Positions 45,482-57,673 of a stretch of 64,000 bases of DNA are shown one piece after another. Numbering within the stretch: the first letter of the stretch is position 1; every line of letters starts with the position of its first letter. A program made the translations under genes and the position numbers. Origin of the DNA: Acanthamoeba sp. SK_2022b. Lineage: Eukaryota; Discosea; Longamoebia; Acanthamoebidae. The notes beneath the pieces were generated by a model, which was not told the origin of the DNA, ran no database searches, and saw nothing but the letters and a program-made list of their open reading frames with translations. Location of the stretch: contig JANDJZ010000113.1 in assembly GCA_027943245.1 (NCBI GenBank), forward strand, positions 41,001 to 105,000. Direction: 5' to 3'.

Positions 45482-46275
45482 TTATCCGCGGCTGATGCCA
45501 CCGCTCTTCTGCGGCTTGTACTTCTTCATCTCAGTGAGCTCGCGCTCGAGCCACCACAGGGCACCTGGTGGGTAAGCGGGTTATTATTAGCGCGATTAGG
45601 GGTCAATTTTTGACTACAAATGTAGCCGATTAATAACAAAAAAAAGCGAATTGAAAAAGAGAAGGGGTGGGGCGACATACCATGAGCGTCACCACCGAGC
45701 TTCTGCGCCTTGCGAACAGCGGCCTCAGCAGTGAGGAGGGCGCGGTTAAGCTCAGTCGGATCGGCCGACAGGAGCTGGGCGAGCTCGTTCTTGGCCTGCA
45801 TGGCCTTGATGCCGCTGGCGCCAGCAGCCGCAGCCTCGAGCTGCGCCTTGCGAGTCTCGATCTTGTTGATTTCGGACTGGACGGCCTGGAGAGCGGCCTG
45901 AGCGCGGGCCAGCTCCTCGTTGGAGCCCTGGGGGCGGGTGACGAGCTCGTGCACGGTGACGCGGTACTTGACGACAAGGTACTCGATCAAGCTCATCCGC
46001 TTCTTGCGGTCGAGGCCAAGGTCGCGCAAGAGCTCGCGAAGCTTCACCACCGTGGCGGTCTCCTGCCAGAACTCGAGAAAGCGGTGGGCGTTGAACTCAT
46101 CGAGATCGTTGCCCTCGGCCTTGCGGTCCTGGTCGAGCTCCACCATCTTGGCGACGTACTTCCACAGCTGCTCGGCATCACCCTTGTGCTCGTTCCAGAA
46201 AGCGTTCAAGAAGAACACAGCCTGGTCCCTGTAGGACCTCGCAATCACATCCTTGAACCTCTCCAAGTCGCTCAT
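45482..46275 (-). CDS. Conserved amoebozoan protein, possibly LAV1-2/CBP40-like
   Basis: Starts MSDLERFKDVIARSYRDQAV and continues with helices LWKYVAKMVELDQDRKAEGN, FNAHRFLEFWQETATVVKLR and LDRKKRMSLIEYLVVKYRVT. A long coiled coil with QAALQAVQSEINKIETRKAQ follows. Exon 2 adds GALWWLERELTEMKKYKPQK and a basic tail. I recall similar N-terminal sequences in the Physarum LAV1-2/CBP40 calcium-binding family, but I see no full EF-hand loop in this protein, so calcium binding is doubtful. High Lys/Glu content fits a soluble cytoplasmic or cytoskeletal protein. Two exons, donor GTATGT, in phase. Confidence 0.7.
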
Positions 46276-46490
46276 GTTGTGTGTGTGTGTGTGTGGTTGG
46301 GTACTGTGTGTGGGCCACGCGGGTAAGCTTTTTATTTGCAGTGGCCAATTGGTTGCTCAGCAGCCATCTTCCTGATGTCCGGTTGTCCGCTTGGCAACGA
46401 CAAAAGGCCCAAGGATAAAAAAAGAATAAACAAAGAAAGTAACAGAGAAAAGGGAGAGAGGGGGGGGGGCGACAGCATAGATCCACACTT

Positions 46491-47220
46491 TCAGTGCACA
46501 ACCATCACGGGCATGTGGGCGTGTGCAACCACATACTCAGACGTCGAGCCTAGAAGTAATCTGAGCGCGAGAATGCAGCAGGGTTAATCACACCGAGGCC
46601 TTTAACACTTTGTGTGTCTGTGTCTTGTCGTGTGGGCATGTACTTGTCCAGGGTGCTCATGCCCCTCCGGCCCACCACCAAGAGGTCTGCTCCCTCCAAT
46701 TCCTCGGTATGATGCAAAAGGGCCTCCTTGGGGCTTGGGGCCTCCACCTCTCGATACTCCCACTTGCCCAACTGGTGAAGAGAGGGCTTGCGTCTGTGAC
46801 TGGCGGCGTGCGCATGGAGGGTGGAGAGCCCACACAAAAAGCAGAGAGGGCGTGGTGGTGGTCGCCAAGGCACCTTGGGGGCGGCGGCATCGCACAGCTG
46901 CTTGAACTTCTCACGCACACGGCCGGCAAGCTCTCGCGCATCGACGTTTTGAAGGTGGTCGAGAGTGTCGTGAAAGGGGTCCAGCACAGAGGTGGTCACC
47001 ACTTCGGTCACATGCAGGACCACCAATTCTCCCCTTTCTCCTGTAACATCCACTGCCCTCTGGAACGCTGCATCTGTCTCGATTAGTTTCCCAATACTTG
47101 GCCAAGACCGTCTTGCAAGCTTGACGATAACATGATTTCCACCTAAGTGCGCAACGAAAAGCGAAAGCATTTACCACGCTCTGAACTTGAAGAGTTGTCA
47201 ACTGCGACCACCACCCGCAT
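46491..47220 (-). CDS. Universal stress protein (UspA-like)
   Basis: UspA-like ATP-binding protein. Exon 1 from 47220 encodes MRVVVAVDNSSSSER (the first beta-strand and ATP-site Asp). The acceptor of exon 2 is uncertain (an AG near 47150 or the CAG near 47066); the latter yields ERAFQRAVDVTGERGELVVL, a normal Usp continuation. Later come LHVTEVV and, in the third exon, LVVGRRGMSTLD, the end of the ATP-binding G-2x-G-9x-G(S/T) type motif. A 14-nt exon (NVKGLG) then joins to GSTSEYVVAHAHMPVMVVH, the canonical Usp C-terminus. The very short exon is required by phase and completes the motif GLGSTSEYVVAHA. Confidence 0.75.
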
Positions 47221-47357
47221 CGTCTCGTTTTTCTTTTGTAATCGATATAATAATATTTATGAGTAATATTTCTTCCATTTACGCAAAGGGAAAAAGGAAT
47301 ATCTGTCTGTCTGTACAGCAGCGGAGCAAGCAGGGCCAGCGGCAGACAAAGCGGAGG

Positions 47358-48462
47358 TCACAGACCATTGGCCCCACTGAGGGAATGGTTCTGTTGAGGA
47401 AGATCTTCGCAGTCGGAGAACTGAGTGTAGAGCCCGTCCGAAGGCGGGGCGTCGAACAATAGCTGCGCCAAGTAGCAGAGATCGTCCCGGTCACTGATGG
47501 CGCTGCTGCTGCGATCGCTGGAGTCGGATTGGTGACCACTACCTTGAGGCGATAGGGAAAATGACGAGTGGGGATAAGGTGAAGAGGATGAGGCAAACAT
47601 CTCGGGAGGGGCAGTGGGAGATGACGACTGCAACGGGAAGGAATGGGAAGCAGACGGCGATGAAGTCGAACAGAACATCGGCTGTGGGGTTGCATGGGGA
47701 TCATCGGGAGGACTGGACGATCGATGGGAAGTCAAGTGGTCATGGTTCGTGGAGTGTAGAGGTCGTGAGGCAAAATGACGCGAAGTCGTGTGGGCGTGGA
47801 ACGGGATGTGCGTGGTGTGCCGACTGGCCAGTTGTTGTGCCTCGTAGTGTTTCTGCATCATGCTGGCAAGACCGGTCCAGTTGCCGAACGACTCGCCGTC
47901 ATGGAGCACGTCGGGTTTCCACTTGAGCATCTTGGCAATCGTGTACTTGACCTGCACGTTATTAACACGCCGGCGGTGCGGTGTCAGTGTACGCTGGGCA
48001 GAGAGCGGACAGGGTGGGGGATGGCCCGTACGATGCCAGTGTGATCATAGAAGAATTGCACGTGCGAGATCGTCCGGAATGTGCTGCCGTCTCGACGGCG
48101 CATGAGCGAACTCATCTGGTACACATCGCTTGCGCTCCATGGAGCCCTGCCTCTTTCGAGGTTAGTCCCCCCATATACGCGAGCTCGTCACACATAGGGC
48201 GGGTGTGAACCGTACTTGGCAACGAGCACGGGGGCCACTCTCCGCTCAACCGCGGCATTGTGAGCCCACGTGTCAATAAGCGGCATTCCAGCTAGTTCAC
48301 TCTGTTGATCAGTAGGTGAGAACCGTCTCACGCATCACTGGCGAACAACAAAGCTGTACCGGCAAGTACTGGAGCATGGCGGCGAACGCGTCGTTGGTGA
48401 AGAGAAACACTGGTGGGTTGCTAGGCTCGAGACCGCTCACCACTACCGCACTTATCGGGTGG

Positions 48463-48556
<94 letters not shown>

Positions 48557-49742
48557 GAGAGAGAGAGACAGAGAGAGAATCATGTCAGGATCGGGGACAG
48601 AGAAGTAGAAAGTTATGTCGGAGTATACCTAAACATGTTGTCGAGTACGAACGGCCGGTCAGGGTGAATGTTGTAGTGATTTAGGAACGGAAGATATTTT
48701 CGTGCTTCTCGAAGGGACGGAGCTACTGCTAGGGCTGACGTGGGCGGCGGCGGCAACTGAGAAAGGACAGGAGCTGTCGGGGCAGACGAAGAAAACGAGT
48801 ACGAGGAGGACATCTCCATGGCGTCTGTCATAGACCGTGAGTGCGGTCGGAGATGGTCCAGGTCGAGTAACTCGCTGAGCCTTTTCTTGGTCTGTTTATG
48901 CTTCTCCTTAAGCCTCTTCACCTTCTCCCGCAGACTCTGGTTCTCCGTTCGCATCTTCCTCATCTCCGCTGACATCATCTCGATCATGTTGCTTGCCAGC
49001 TGCGATCCCGCTGGCCTTCCCCTCGCCAGCATAACTCCATCCTCATCTTCTTCGTCGTCCTCATCGTCGTATTCGCTTCCATCATCGCTGTCGTCTTCAT
49101 CGTCTCCTTCTGACAGCGCATCCCTGTATCGCTTTGGTCCAGGGTGCTCCGCGCGCCGACCGCTGCTGCGGGGGTATTCTGACACGAGGTCGCTCCTGAA
49201 GTTCATGCCATCTGCCAGGGTCGATAATCGAACGCACCAGGGCAAAGGGGCGCTATGGTCAACTCTCTAGTTTGGCGGTCGTGATCAGGGATGCGGGGCA
49301 CCTACCTGACCCGACAAAAAGGTTGGGGTGCACAGTAGTTGCGTGATGATCGGTGCTGCCGTTGTCTGAGTTGGCTTGGGAAGGTGGGGCAGGAATCGGG
49401 TCTGACGCTACCTGTGAGGCGTCTTTACGGCTACGTGGTCTATAGCGGGGGTCTGTCTTCCTTGGCCGGCCTCGCTTACGCATCTGGACGTCGGAGCACA
49501 AGTGCGCCTTGCCGATCTTGATACACCGTTTGCAAGGCCGCTCTCTGTTATGGACAGGCGCCACAGAGGCTAGCGCGCTCAGCAAGAAGAAACACACAAC
49601 CCTCCCAAAAAAAATGACGAGACGGCCCGACGTACGGGCCGCAAGCGGTGTGAGAGGCTCGACAGAAGTTGCAAGCCTTGCCTATCGGGTTGGTAGCTTG
49701 TTGCTGGCTGGGGTCGTCATGGTGTGCTTCGTGTGTCTCCAT
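47358..49742 (-). CDS. Fungal-type Zn2Cys6 transcription factor with PAS domain
   Basis: The N-terminus, METHEAHHDDPSQQQ, leads into a Zn2Cys6 cluster split by an intron: KACNFCRASHTACG then RPCKRCIKIGKAHLC. This has the CxxC-x6-C...CxxC spacing and the KxxxxxC end of the ERT1/RDS2/AcuK group, then basic RKRGRPRK. Next is an acidic region and a coiled coil (MIEMMSAEMRKMRTENQSLR). A PAS-like region follows in split exons (YLPFLNHYNIHP; PVFLFTNDAFAAML; SLMRRRDGSTFRTISHVQFFYDH). The C-terminus is Ser/Pro-rich with an acidic end (DDLCYLAQLLFDAP). Family members control gluconeogenic genes in fungi. Introns hold TG and GA repeats (48464-48580). Confidence 0.78.
48464..48580. repeat. TG then GA microsatellite in intron
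   Basis: About 70 nt of TG (48464-48532) run into about 48 nt of GA-rich repeat, inside an intron of the Zn2Cys6-PAS gene. Confidence 0.95.
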
Positions 49743-49999
49743 CCGTCCAACATCACAATGCCTGCGTCAGCGCGCCAGGGGTTCCCTGTCTTTCGCCGGC
49801 TTCGATGATCTGCTTCCGTTTTTCTCGCCTATCGGATAAGTCGGCCACTTAACAATTTCCCGCACACTTTTTTCAGACCAACGAGGAAACGTTTTTTTAA
49901 GTCCGACCGCCCCTTTTTCGCGTGCCGAGCGGCAGCACGACAGGAATGCGCCGCGGCGCAAAACCACAAAAAAAAAAACAACCAAAAAATGCCAACCAG

Positions 50000-51209
50000 C
50001 TACTTGCGCTCACCGTAGCTCCCGCTGCTATTGTAGTCACCGCCGCTGTAACTCGCGTAGCCCGAGCCGCCACTGCCGCTACTGCTGCCTCCTCCGCTGC
50101 TGCCGCCGCCGCCGCCGCTCCCGCTGCTACCTCCATAGGAGCCGCCATAGCTGCCCGTGCTGCCGCTGCTACTGCCGCCGCCGCTTGGTGGGTAGTTGCC
50201 GTAGGACGACGAGTAGCGATCGTCCGAACCCTGACCGTATGGGCCGTAGCCACTGCTGCCCGTATCATAGCCGCCACCGTAGCCCGAGTCCCTGCTGCCG
50301 TAGCCTCCGCTGCTGTAGGGGCCGCGAGGCGGCATCCCGTAGGGGGAGTCCCTCCTGCCGTAGGCGCTGTGCTCGCCACCGCGATGGAAGCTGCCCCTGC
50401 CACCATAGCCCCCACCGCCATAGCCGTCGTAGCCCCCGCCTCCATAGCCTCGGTCGTAGCCTCGGTCATAGCCTCCGTAGCCGCCGCCGCCATAACCGCC
50501 ACCACCGCCGTAGGGACCATAGCCGCCGCTGTAGCCACCACCGCCGTAGCCGCCGCCGCCGTAGGGACCTCTAAAGCCGCCGCGGAAGCCAGGATATCCG
50601 CCGTGGAAACCGCCCCTCCAGCCACCGTAGCCGCCCCTGCCGAAGCCGCCCCTTCCTCTGCCACCGCCCACACCCTCGGCCATCGCCTTCTTGACAAAGA
50701 TTCGTCGTCCATCGACATCCTGTGTGTGTGTGTGTGTGTGTGGTGTGTGTGTGGTGTGTCCGTACATATTTCGCAACCAAGCAGTGCGTGTGTGAGCCGC
50801 CTCATCGAACATGTGTAAGAAAACACAAGCGACGCCCACACATACAGGAAGAGAGAGAGAGAGAGAGAAGGGACAAACCGCCGAGTTCATGGCGTCACGA
50901 GCTGCAGTGGCATCTTCCGAGGTGGCAAACGAAATGAAGGCGAAACCACGCGAGCGACCGGTGAAGTGATCGACGATCAATTTCACTGTGTGTATGCGTG
51001 TTGGAACCCCGGCTCAGTCAACTCTTTGCTCTTTGGGGATAGGTTCGTTTATAGAAGGGGGGGGGGGCACCATCAGTTACGGTGCCGTGCTGACCGAAAA
51101 GCTCCTGTAGCTTCTCTCGATTAGTTTCCCAGTGCAGGCCGGCCACATAGAGCTTGGTCTCTTCTTCACCGTTCTCGTTGAGGCCTCCTTCCTGAGCGGG
51201 GTGAGGTGG
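50000..51209 (-). CDS. Glycine-rich RRM RNA-binding protein (5' end unresolved)
   Basis: hnRNP/GRP-type protein. The RRM is split over three exons: TKLYVAGLHWETNREKLQEL (RNP2), then VKLIVDHFTGRSRGFAFISF (RNP1), and VDGRRIFVKKA. The C-terminal half is a long Gly/Tyr/Ser region with GGYGGG units and ends SYGERK. Such domains promote phase separation and RNA chaperone activity. Introns near 50721-50758 and in the 50900-51080 range contain TG and GA runs. The start codon is not seen in frame close to 51209; an upstream exon is needed, and I could not place it with confidence (ATG near 51440 does not match the phase). Confidence 0.75.
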
Positions 51210-52527
51210 GTCTCAGTCATCCAAACTTTTGTGCCGTGCTGTGGGGTGTTTAGAGTTCTTATGCATGCATGCATGCATGCATGCATTATTATGATTATTA
51301 TTCTTGATATTATTTATAATTGTAAGTTTGCTTGCAAATCTCTTGTCGGCGTCTAATCTCTTGTCTATCTCGGTAAAGCTCTCTAATTTCTCGAGGTAGT
51401 AGAGTACACCAGTAACCTTTCATGAAAGACGCTGGCGCCATTCAACAGAATGATGGGGAGATGAGGAAAGGAAGCGTGCTGCAGCAGGCTTGCAGCTTAT
51501 AGGTGAGCTGGTTACGCGATTAATCATACTTTAGGGGACCCCCTGGTGGGGGACTCATCCCTTTGATCTCTCTCCTCTCTTTCTCTGTGGTCTCTTTGGT
51601 CTCTAAGCGTCTCACGCTCTTCTTCACCCCTCCTATTGTCAACAACAACTTCTTCTCGTTGATCTTTGTCCTGCGATTCCATTTGTGGCGTGTTGTGTGT
51701 GCTTCTGGAGAAAGAAAAGAAAAGAAAAGAAAAGAAAAGAAAAGAAAAGAAAAAACGGCCAGCAAGAGAGCAACGTCATCATTGCCCGGGCGCTCGGAGG
51801 GTGGCGTGGGCAACAGGCAAAAAGCTCAAGTTTCTGGCTGCGCAACAACTCCGTCTCCTCTCGTTTATTATCCTGCAATCGGTCTCTCCTGCTGAGCCAA
51901 CCATCCCGCTGATGATGCCAAACCACTACACTCTTTGGCCACCAATGGCACGTATGTTGCTGCCCTGAACATCGGTGGCCCCCACACCACCCTAAAAACC
52001 CTGGTTTCTTTCTGGACTTTCCGCTCATTTTCTTTCTTATTCTAAGACATCGTTCGAGGAAAATTCCAGAACGATTCCGCAGGCATTCGTTGAAGTGCGT
52101 TGCGATTGGTCGCCAACGGAATTCGGGTGACGCGCTGGCTGCACGAGTGGCCAGGCCCAAGAGCCTGCCACCCGGCAGCTGGTTCGTCGTTGCTTCTCCT
52201 GTCAGGAGAATACATCAAGCGACGTTTTGACACCAGCGACAGGGCCCAAAGCTACAAAGGCGGTTCTTCCTTCCTCGCCATTTTCCACACCTTCGACTGC
52301 CCCTTGCCCCAACCTCAAGAGGTTGCAACACACGCTGCGCCGAGAAGACCCTACCGCCGCTCCTCTCTCCTAATAGGCCTATTAGTTATCGTCTGGACGC
52401 AACAACAGCCTTCTAGCGACAACTAATACACACCACCAGCGAGTTCTTCTACACGACGACGACGACGAGGAGGAAGAGGCAGAGGCAGAGTTCCATAAAA
52501 CAGCAGAGCAACTACGCAACTACACAG
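51210..52527. other. Divergent intergenic region
   Basis: Contains GCAT repeats (51262-51285), GAAAA repeats (51715-51753), the possible first exon of the RRM gene and the promoter of the BTB gene. No further gene is recognised. Confidence 0.45.
51715..51753. repeat. GAAAA pentanucleotide repeat
   Basis: About seven tandem AAAAG units in the intergenic region. Confidence 0.95.
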
Positions 52528-53562
52528 ATGAGCAGAACGCTTACCCAACTTGTGGCAGAGCTGGGCGAGGCCACGCACAACTTTAGCAGCGGTTCGGCGA
52601 GCTCGGGGCCAGACGCATCAACGGTGTTGACGCACGTCTACGAGGCAGCTCTGCGCGAGCTGCACCAGCTGCAGCACGAACGACAGCAGTGGGAGCTCGA
52701 ACGCAAGCAGGCCGCGTTTCGAGACCAGCTCATTGTCGACGAACAGGCTCGTAATACCAACCTCATTCGCCTCAACGTCGTACGTCCACCACCCACCTCT
52801 CGCCCCGTAGATCTATTGTTTTCCTCTTTCCTCTTTCCCTCTTGGGCACTAGGTCGCGAGAATGCAAGGAATTGGGTTTTGTGTTTTACTGGGTTTTGGG
52901 ATGCGGAGGCAGCAGTTGGCTAACAACGGTGAAAATGGGCCTCCATCACGGTGTCATATATCTTGCTGCGTTTTCAGGGTGGGCTGCAGTACGTGACAAC
53001 GCGTGCTACGCTGTGCCGACCGGGCTCCTACTTCGAGGCGATGTTCTCAGGACGTCATGCACTGACGCAGGTCGATGGCGCCTACTATCTCGACCGTAAC
53101 GGACGCGTGTTCGAGGGCGTGCTGGACTTCCTCCGCACGGGCATCGTGCAGCCACCGCCCAACGTCACCTTCGAACAGCTGATGCACGAGCTCGACTACT
53201 TTCTCCTGCTCGACCGACCAGGTGGAGGGAAAGGCGCCGCCAGAGACGGCGAGGCCAACGGTGCCAACAACAACAACAACAACAACAGCGGCGGCGTGGT
53301 CCTTCGCCGAACGCCCGAATTGAGCGAGCTCGAGGTCGGTACCGCGGTCTGGGTCAAGCAGCAGCAAGAGACGCTCTACAACTACCCGCGCGGCGCCCGA
53401 AGTCACTTTGGAAGCAAGGCGACCGTGAGCGACCTGTTCTTTGCCGGCAACACCATGCAGCAGATCGGGCTCACCTTCAAGGACGGCTTCACCTACTACT
53501 TCTGCTGCCGCGATATCGAGGTGGAAGACCACACCCTTGAACTTGAACACCTCGCCCTCTAG
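52528..53562 (+). CDS. KCTD-like BTB (T1) domain protein
   Basis: Two exons, 52528-52779 and 52978-53562, joined in phase. The N-terminal 80 residues are helical (ALRELHQLQHERQQWELERK), ending RLNV. Then comes the T1-type BTB domain: IRLNVGGLQYVTTRATLCRP, YFEAMFSGR, DGAYYLDRNGRVFEGVLDFL. The C-terminus has an Asn repeat and a second folded part (SELEVGTAVWVKQQQ, TVSDLFFAGNTMQQIGLTF, CCRDIEVEDHTL). KCTD proteins act as adaptors for CUL3 or G-protein subunits; here only the domain is clear. AATAAA at 53709. Confidence 0.85.
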
Positions 53563-53909
53563 GCCTTGCTGCAGCCTTTTGCCGCGAGAGCTCGAGAAGC
53601 TTCATGTTTGTAGAGGGACGACAACCCTCAGAAGTCGTGGTAAGTTATAGCGTCGTACAGCACGTAGATACGTGAAAGGCGAGCAAAGGCGTGCTCAGAG
53701 CCGTGTATAATAAAACGTTCTCCCTGTTCTCTCGTTTGGCACAACAAGCTCTCTCTCGCCTCCCGCGGAATGGCGCAGGAAAAGAAGTGGAAAATGGTTG
53801 GAAAAATGAATCATCGGTGCCACGGCAGTGGTGGTGGACACACCACACGCTTGCATTGATTTAACGTTGCATTTGGCCTAGCGCTCCAATAACAACTCTG
53901 AGAAGTAGA
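53563..53909. other. Short intergenic region with AATAAA
   Basis: Holds the polyadenylation signal of the BTB gene at 53709-53714 and the promoter of TDP1. Confidence 0.5.
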
Positions 53910-56010
53910 ATGGAAAGGGAGTCAGTAGGAGACGAGCCACCTCTCCTCCTGGTTCCCGCTGACGGCACTGAAGGCAAGACGCACTTACTGATCGACCAGC
54001 GCATTACTCTCGGTCGAGGAATACAACCGTTTAGGGTTACAGACAAGTGTAGTCCCCACCCCTTTTTGTCATTGTCACTGTTCTCTCCGCTCGTGTTGTT
54101 TGGCTGGTTGACCGATCGAGCCAACAATATACAGGCGAGTGAGCCGGCACCAGGTGGTGCTGGAGCCTGCTGGGTCCAGAGGGTCAGTGGTGGTGTCTTT
54201 GGTACGTGTGTGTGTGTGTTTGCCGTAACTTCCCCTGCTAAGCGAACTCTTTCAAGTTGCTCAAGCTGCTGCTGTTTGCGCCCGCAGCAAGGGATCAATC
54301 CGTCCCTTGTGCGGCACTACCGAGAGGGCGTGGTCGAGAAGGAAACCGTACTCGCACGAAAGGGCGACGTCGCCGAGATGCTGTACTAGGCCTTCCCCTC
54401 TTTTGGTTTGTTGCATCGCGCATGACGACGACGCACCTCCACTGGCTCTGATTTACACCGTTGGCAACGTGGGCAAAAGGGTGGGTGATGTGCTGTGCCT
54501 GCTTGCCGGTGACTATTGCTTCCGACTTGAGGCCTCGACTGCCACGAGAGAGGCGCCACGGGGGCAACCCTACGAGGCCGAGGAGGAACACGAGCGATCG
54601 CTGCTAAAGAGAGCCGTTGCGGGCACCAAGCACGAGGACAGAGGAGACCATGGCGGTCACAGTGATCAAGCAAAGCGACGTCGAGTGCATGAGGACCACG
54701 AACATCCGGGTCAGAATGCGGATGGGGCCGCTGGCAAGAGACGTGGCGGGACGTCTTCTCATCATCGGCGCACTGGCAGCGGGCTGGTGCCGCTGGAATT
54801 CGAATTCGGCGAGCATGGGGCCACTGTGAAAGTGATGGACCTCACACAGCCGGAGTTGCTGAACGTGGACTCCCCCACAAGAGCTTCGAACGATGACCAG
54901 AATGAGGCCGTGGCCAAAGTGGCGAGCGTGCTCCCACATCTCCCAACAGACACCGTCCGCGGAGTGCTTGCCAAAGTGGACTGGAATGTCGAGGCGGCCA
55001 TCAATCAGCTTCTGAGCGTTGTGGAGACTCTTGCAGAGGATCCTGACAACGACAACGATGAAGAACTCGCAGGGGCGCTCGTATCTTCTAATTCGTTCAT
55101 CGAGGCCGAGCCATTCTTTCGACTTAACTGGCTCCCCAAGTATGTGACGTATCTCTTTTGTCTGTTGTTTGTGTCCACAAGGTCGGCTCGCCTGCCGCCT
55201 GTGCTGAGACAGTCTGGTGGCGGTGGTGCCACTGTCCGATCAGGTTTCCGGCCAGCGCAAATCAAGGAACCCTTGGGATCAGGCAGATCATTCCCGTACG
55301 CACACCTACCCTCTCTGTCCTCACTACGGCTTCGTGAGATGTTTCGCGTGCTCACCTGTTTCCTTGGCTGTTGTTGTTGTTGTTGTTGTTGCGTACTGCA
55401 ACCAACGTCAGGAGAACGTGGAGAGAGCGGTGATCGTGACCTACCAGATCGATGTCGACTGGCTTTTACGCCGATGCCCCGTGCTCAAGCGCATTCCTTG
55501 GTCCCTCATCCACGGCGAGAGACATCTTGGGGTAAGTGAGTCGTAACTTGAAAGTAAAAACAGAAAGGAGTCGAATCGCGTGGTTCACTCTCAGGATCGG
55601 CCAGGTCCTGCCCGACCCACCACCGCCCAACGTTCACTACCACAAGCCGTGGGTGCTCGACTACGGCTGCCACCACGGCAAGATGATGCTTCTGTTTTGG
55701 AAAGGTGCTGCTCTCTCGCTTCGCGTTCCCACGCATGTGAAAGCTGTGTAGAGTCGTTACGAGTTAGCTGACCTGCTTTCTCTTCTCGCTCCTCTCCCTA
55801 CCTTTTTCCTTTCACAAAACAAAATTATACAAATAAATAAATAGATATGTTGCGTGTTGCGATCACCACAGCCAATCTCATTCAGAAAGACTACGAGAGG
55901 AAGACCCAGGGCATCTGGCTGCAAGATTTCCCGAAGAAGGGGGAGAACAAGGTTCAACCTCCTCCAGCATGCTGCTGCTGTGGGCAAATCGGCCTCTGAC
56001 ATTCGTCTTC

Positions 56011-56077
<67 letters not shown>

Positions 56078-57458
56078 AATAATGCAGGGAAGCAACTCGT
56101 CAATGGGTGGTGAAGCGGCAGAGCTGGCAAAGGACTTCGAGAACACGCTGGTGGATTACTTCACCCACATGGGCAACGAACGGCAGCTCCAATTCCAGCC
56201 CTCCCTCATTCGTCAATACGACTTTTCCGCCGTACGCGTAGCTCTCGTCACGAGCGTGCCGGGTTATCACTCGCGTATGCTCCTCCCCTTGTCTCAGCAG
56301 ATCATCTCCGCATCTCCCTCCTCGCCATCATGTGGTACCGCAGTAGAGCTTCGTCGCGGCTCACTACGCTCTCGCGTTCACGACGCTCTGGCGCAGGAGC
56401 GACCCTGAACAGGTATGGCCACATGCGCATGCGGAGCCTTTTATCGAAGGTCCGCATGCAGGCCGACGTGGAGAGGCAGTCGTCAGTGGCCTGCCAGTTC
56501 TCCTCGGTTGGCTCCCTATCAGCCAACTGGGTGGAAGAGGAGTTTGGTCAGAGTCTCATGGCCTCTAGTGACGGGGAAGTAGGTCTCCGCGCCTCTGCGC
56601 CTTGAATCGAGCAAGGCTCATCAAGTGCGTGTCTCTATTCTCTCCTCAATGGCAGCATACGAAGAGGGCGGATGTGGAGCTCGTGTGGCCAACAGCGGAG
56701 TACGTGCGGAGTTCCATCGATGGCTACGCCGCTGGGGGTACGACGCCACCGCCTCTACAGAGACCGCGCTGCTCTGCGGCTAGGTCGACTTACCTTTGGT
56801 CGACAACTGTTCATCACTGAATCACTGTGCCGGTGGTAAAACCAGGCTCTCTTTGCTTTGGAGCCAGCAACAGGAAGGAGTTCATGATGCCCCTGTTCCG
56901 GCAGTTCAAGGCCATGCAGGAGGGCCGAAGCCGGGTCACGCCCCACATCAAGTGTTTCACGCGACACCGCGACTCTCGTTTGGCCTGGTACCTTTTCTCG
57001 CATCTTTCCCAGCGTCTCCGTCCTGGAGTCCAGGAACATGAGCCGTTAGCCCACACCTCAACCCGCGTTTCCCCTCAGGATTTGCCTGACCAGCGCCAAC
57101 ATGTCCAAAGCCGCGTGGGGAGCTTTGCAGAAGAGCAACACGCAGCTGATGATCCGCAACTTCGAGATAGGGGTTCTGTTCATTCCCTCGCACTTCAATA
57201 ACCGGTCCTTCGTGGCCGGGCCTGCGCCATCCACTCCCGCCCCCGGTAATTCCTCCTCACCACCTCTTTCCCGCTCCCCTCGTGTCACCTGTGTCCTGGC
57301 CGCTGATCTTTTTTCTTTTTGGCTGGGTAGACACAGTGGTGGTTCCGCTGCCCTACCGTATCGAGCCGCTTGAGCGCTACGGGCCGCACGACGAGCCCTG
57401 GATCTGGGATGTCCCCCATCCCGAACCCGACACACACGGCCTAACAAGAGGCGTGTGA
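53910..57458 (+). CDS. Tyrosyl-DNA phosphodiesterase 1 with FHA and CUE/UBA domains
   Basis: TDP1 removes topoisomerase I-linked peptides from 3' DNA ends. The N-terminus reads as an FHA domain ([24 protein letters not shown], then [16 protein letters not shown]). A disordered, His/Lys-rich region follows, then a CUE/UBA-like helix set ([34 protein letters not shown]; about 54900-55020). The catalytic part holds [19 protein letters not shown] (first HxK), [50 protein letters not shown], and the second HxK in [16 protein letters not shown] with [13 protein letters not shown]. About twelve exons, phases consistent where checked; a TG tract lies at 56017-56074. End at 57458. Confidence 0.87.
56017..56074. 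repeat. TG microsatellite in TDP1 intron
   Basis: TG run ending about 10 nt before the acceptor AATGCAG. Confidence 0.95.
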
Positions 57459-57518
57459 ACACTTGAGCTGCAACAAGGGGTTATTTTAAAATTCGCTTGT
57501 ACCGCCGCTGTCTGGTTC

Positions 57519-57522
<4 letters not shown>

Positions 57523-57555
<33 letters not shown>
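57523..57555. repeat. TG microsatellite between convergent genes
   Basis: Short TG tract located between the 3' ends of the TDP1 and CBS genes. Confidence 0.9.
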
Positions 57556-57557
<2 letters not shown>

Positions 57558-57673
57558 CGACCAAGAGACTAACAGGAAGGTTCGAGAATGTGTGGTGGTT
57601 GTATGACGACGACAGTAGGTACAAGATGAAGCGGCGAAGAGGAGAGAGAGTGTGAGTGAGTGAGAAGAGAAAA

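Noticed and set aside
49922..50818. Ala-rich open frame of about 300 codons on the plus strand
   Set aside because: It is the antisense of the Gly-rich RRM protein coding repeats.
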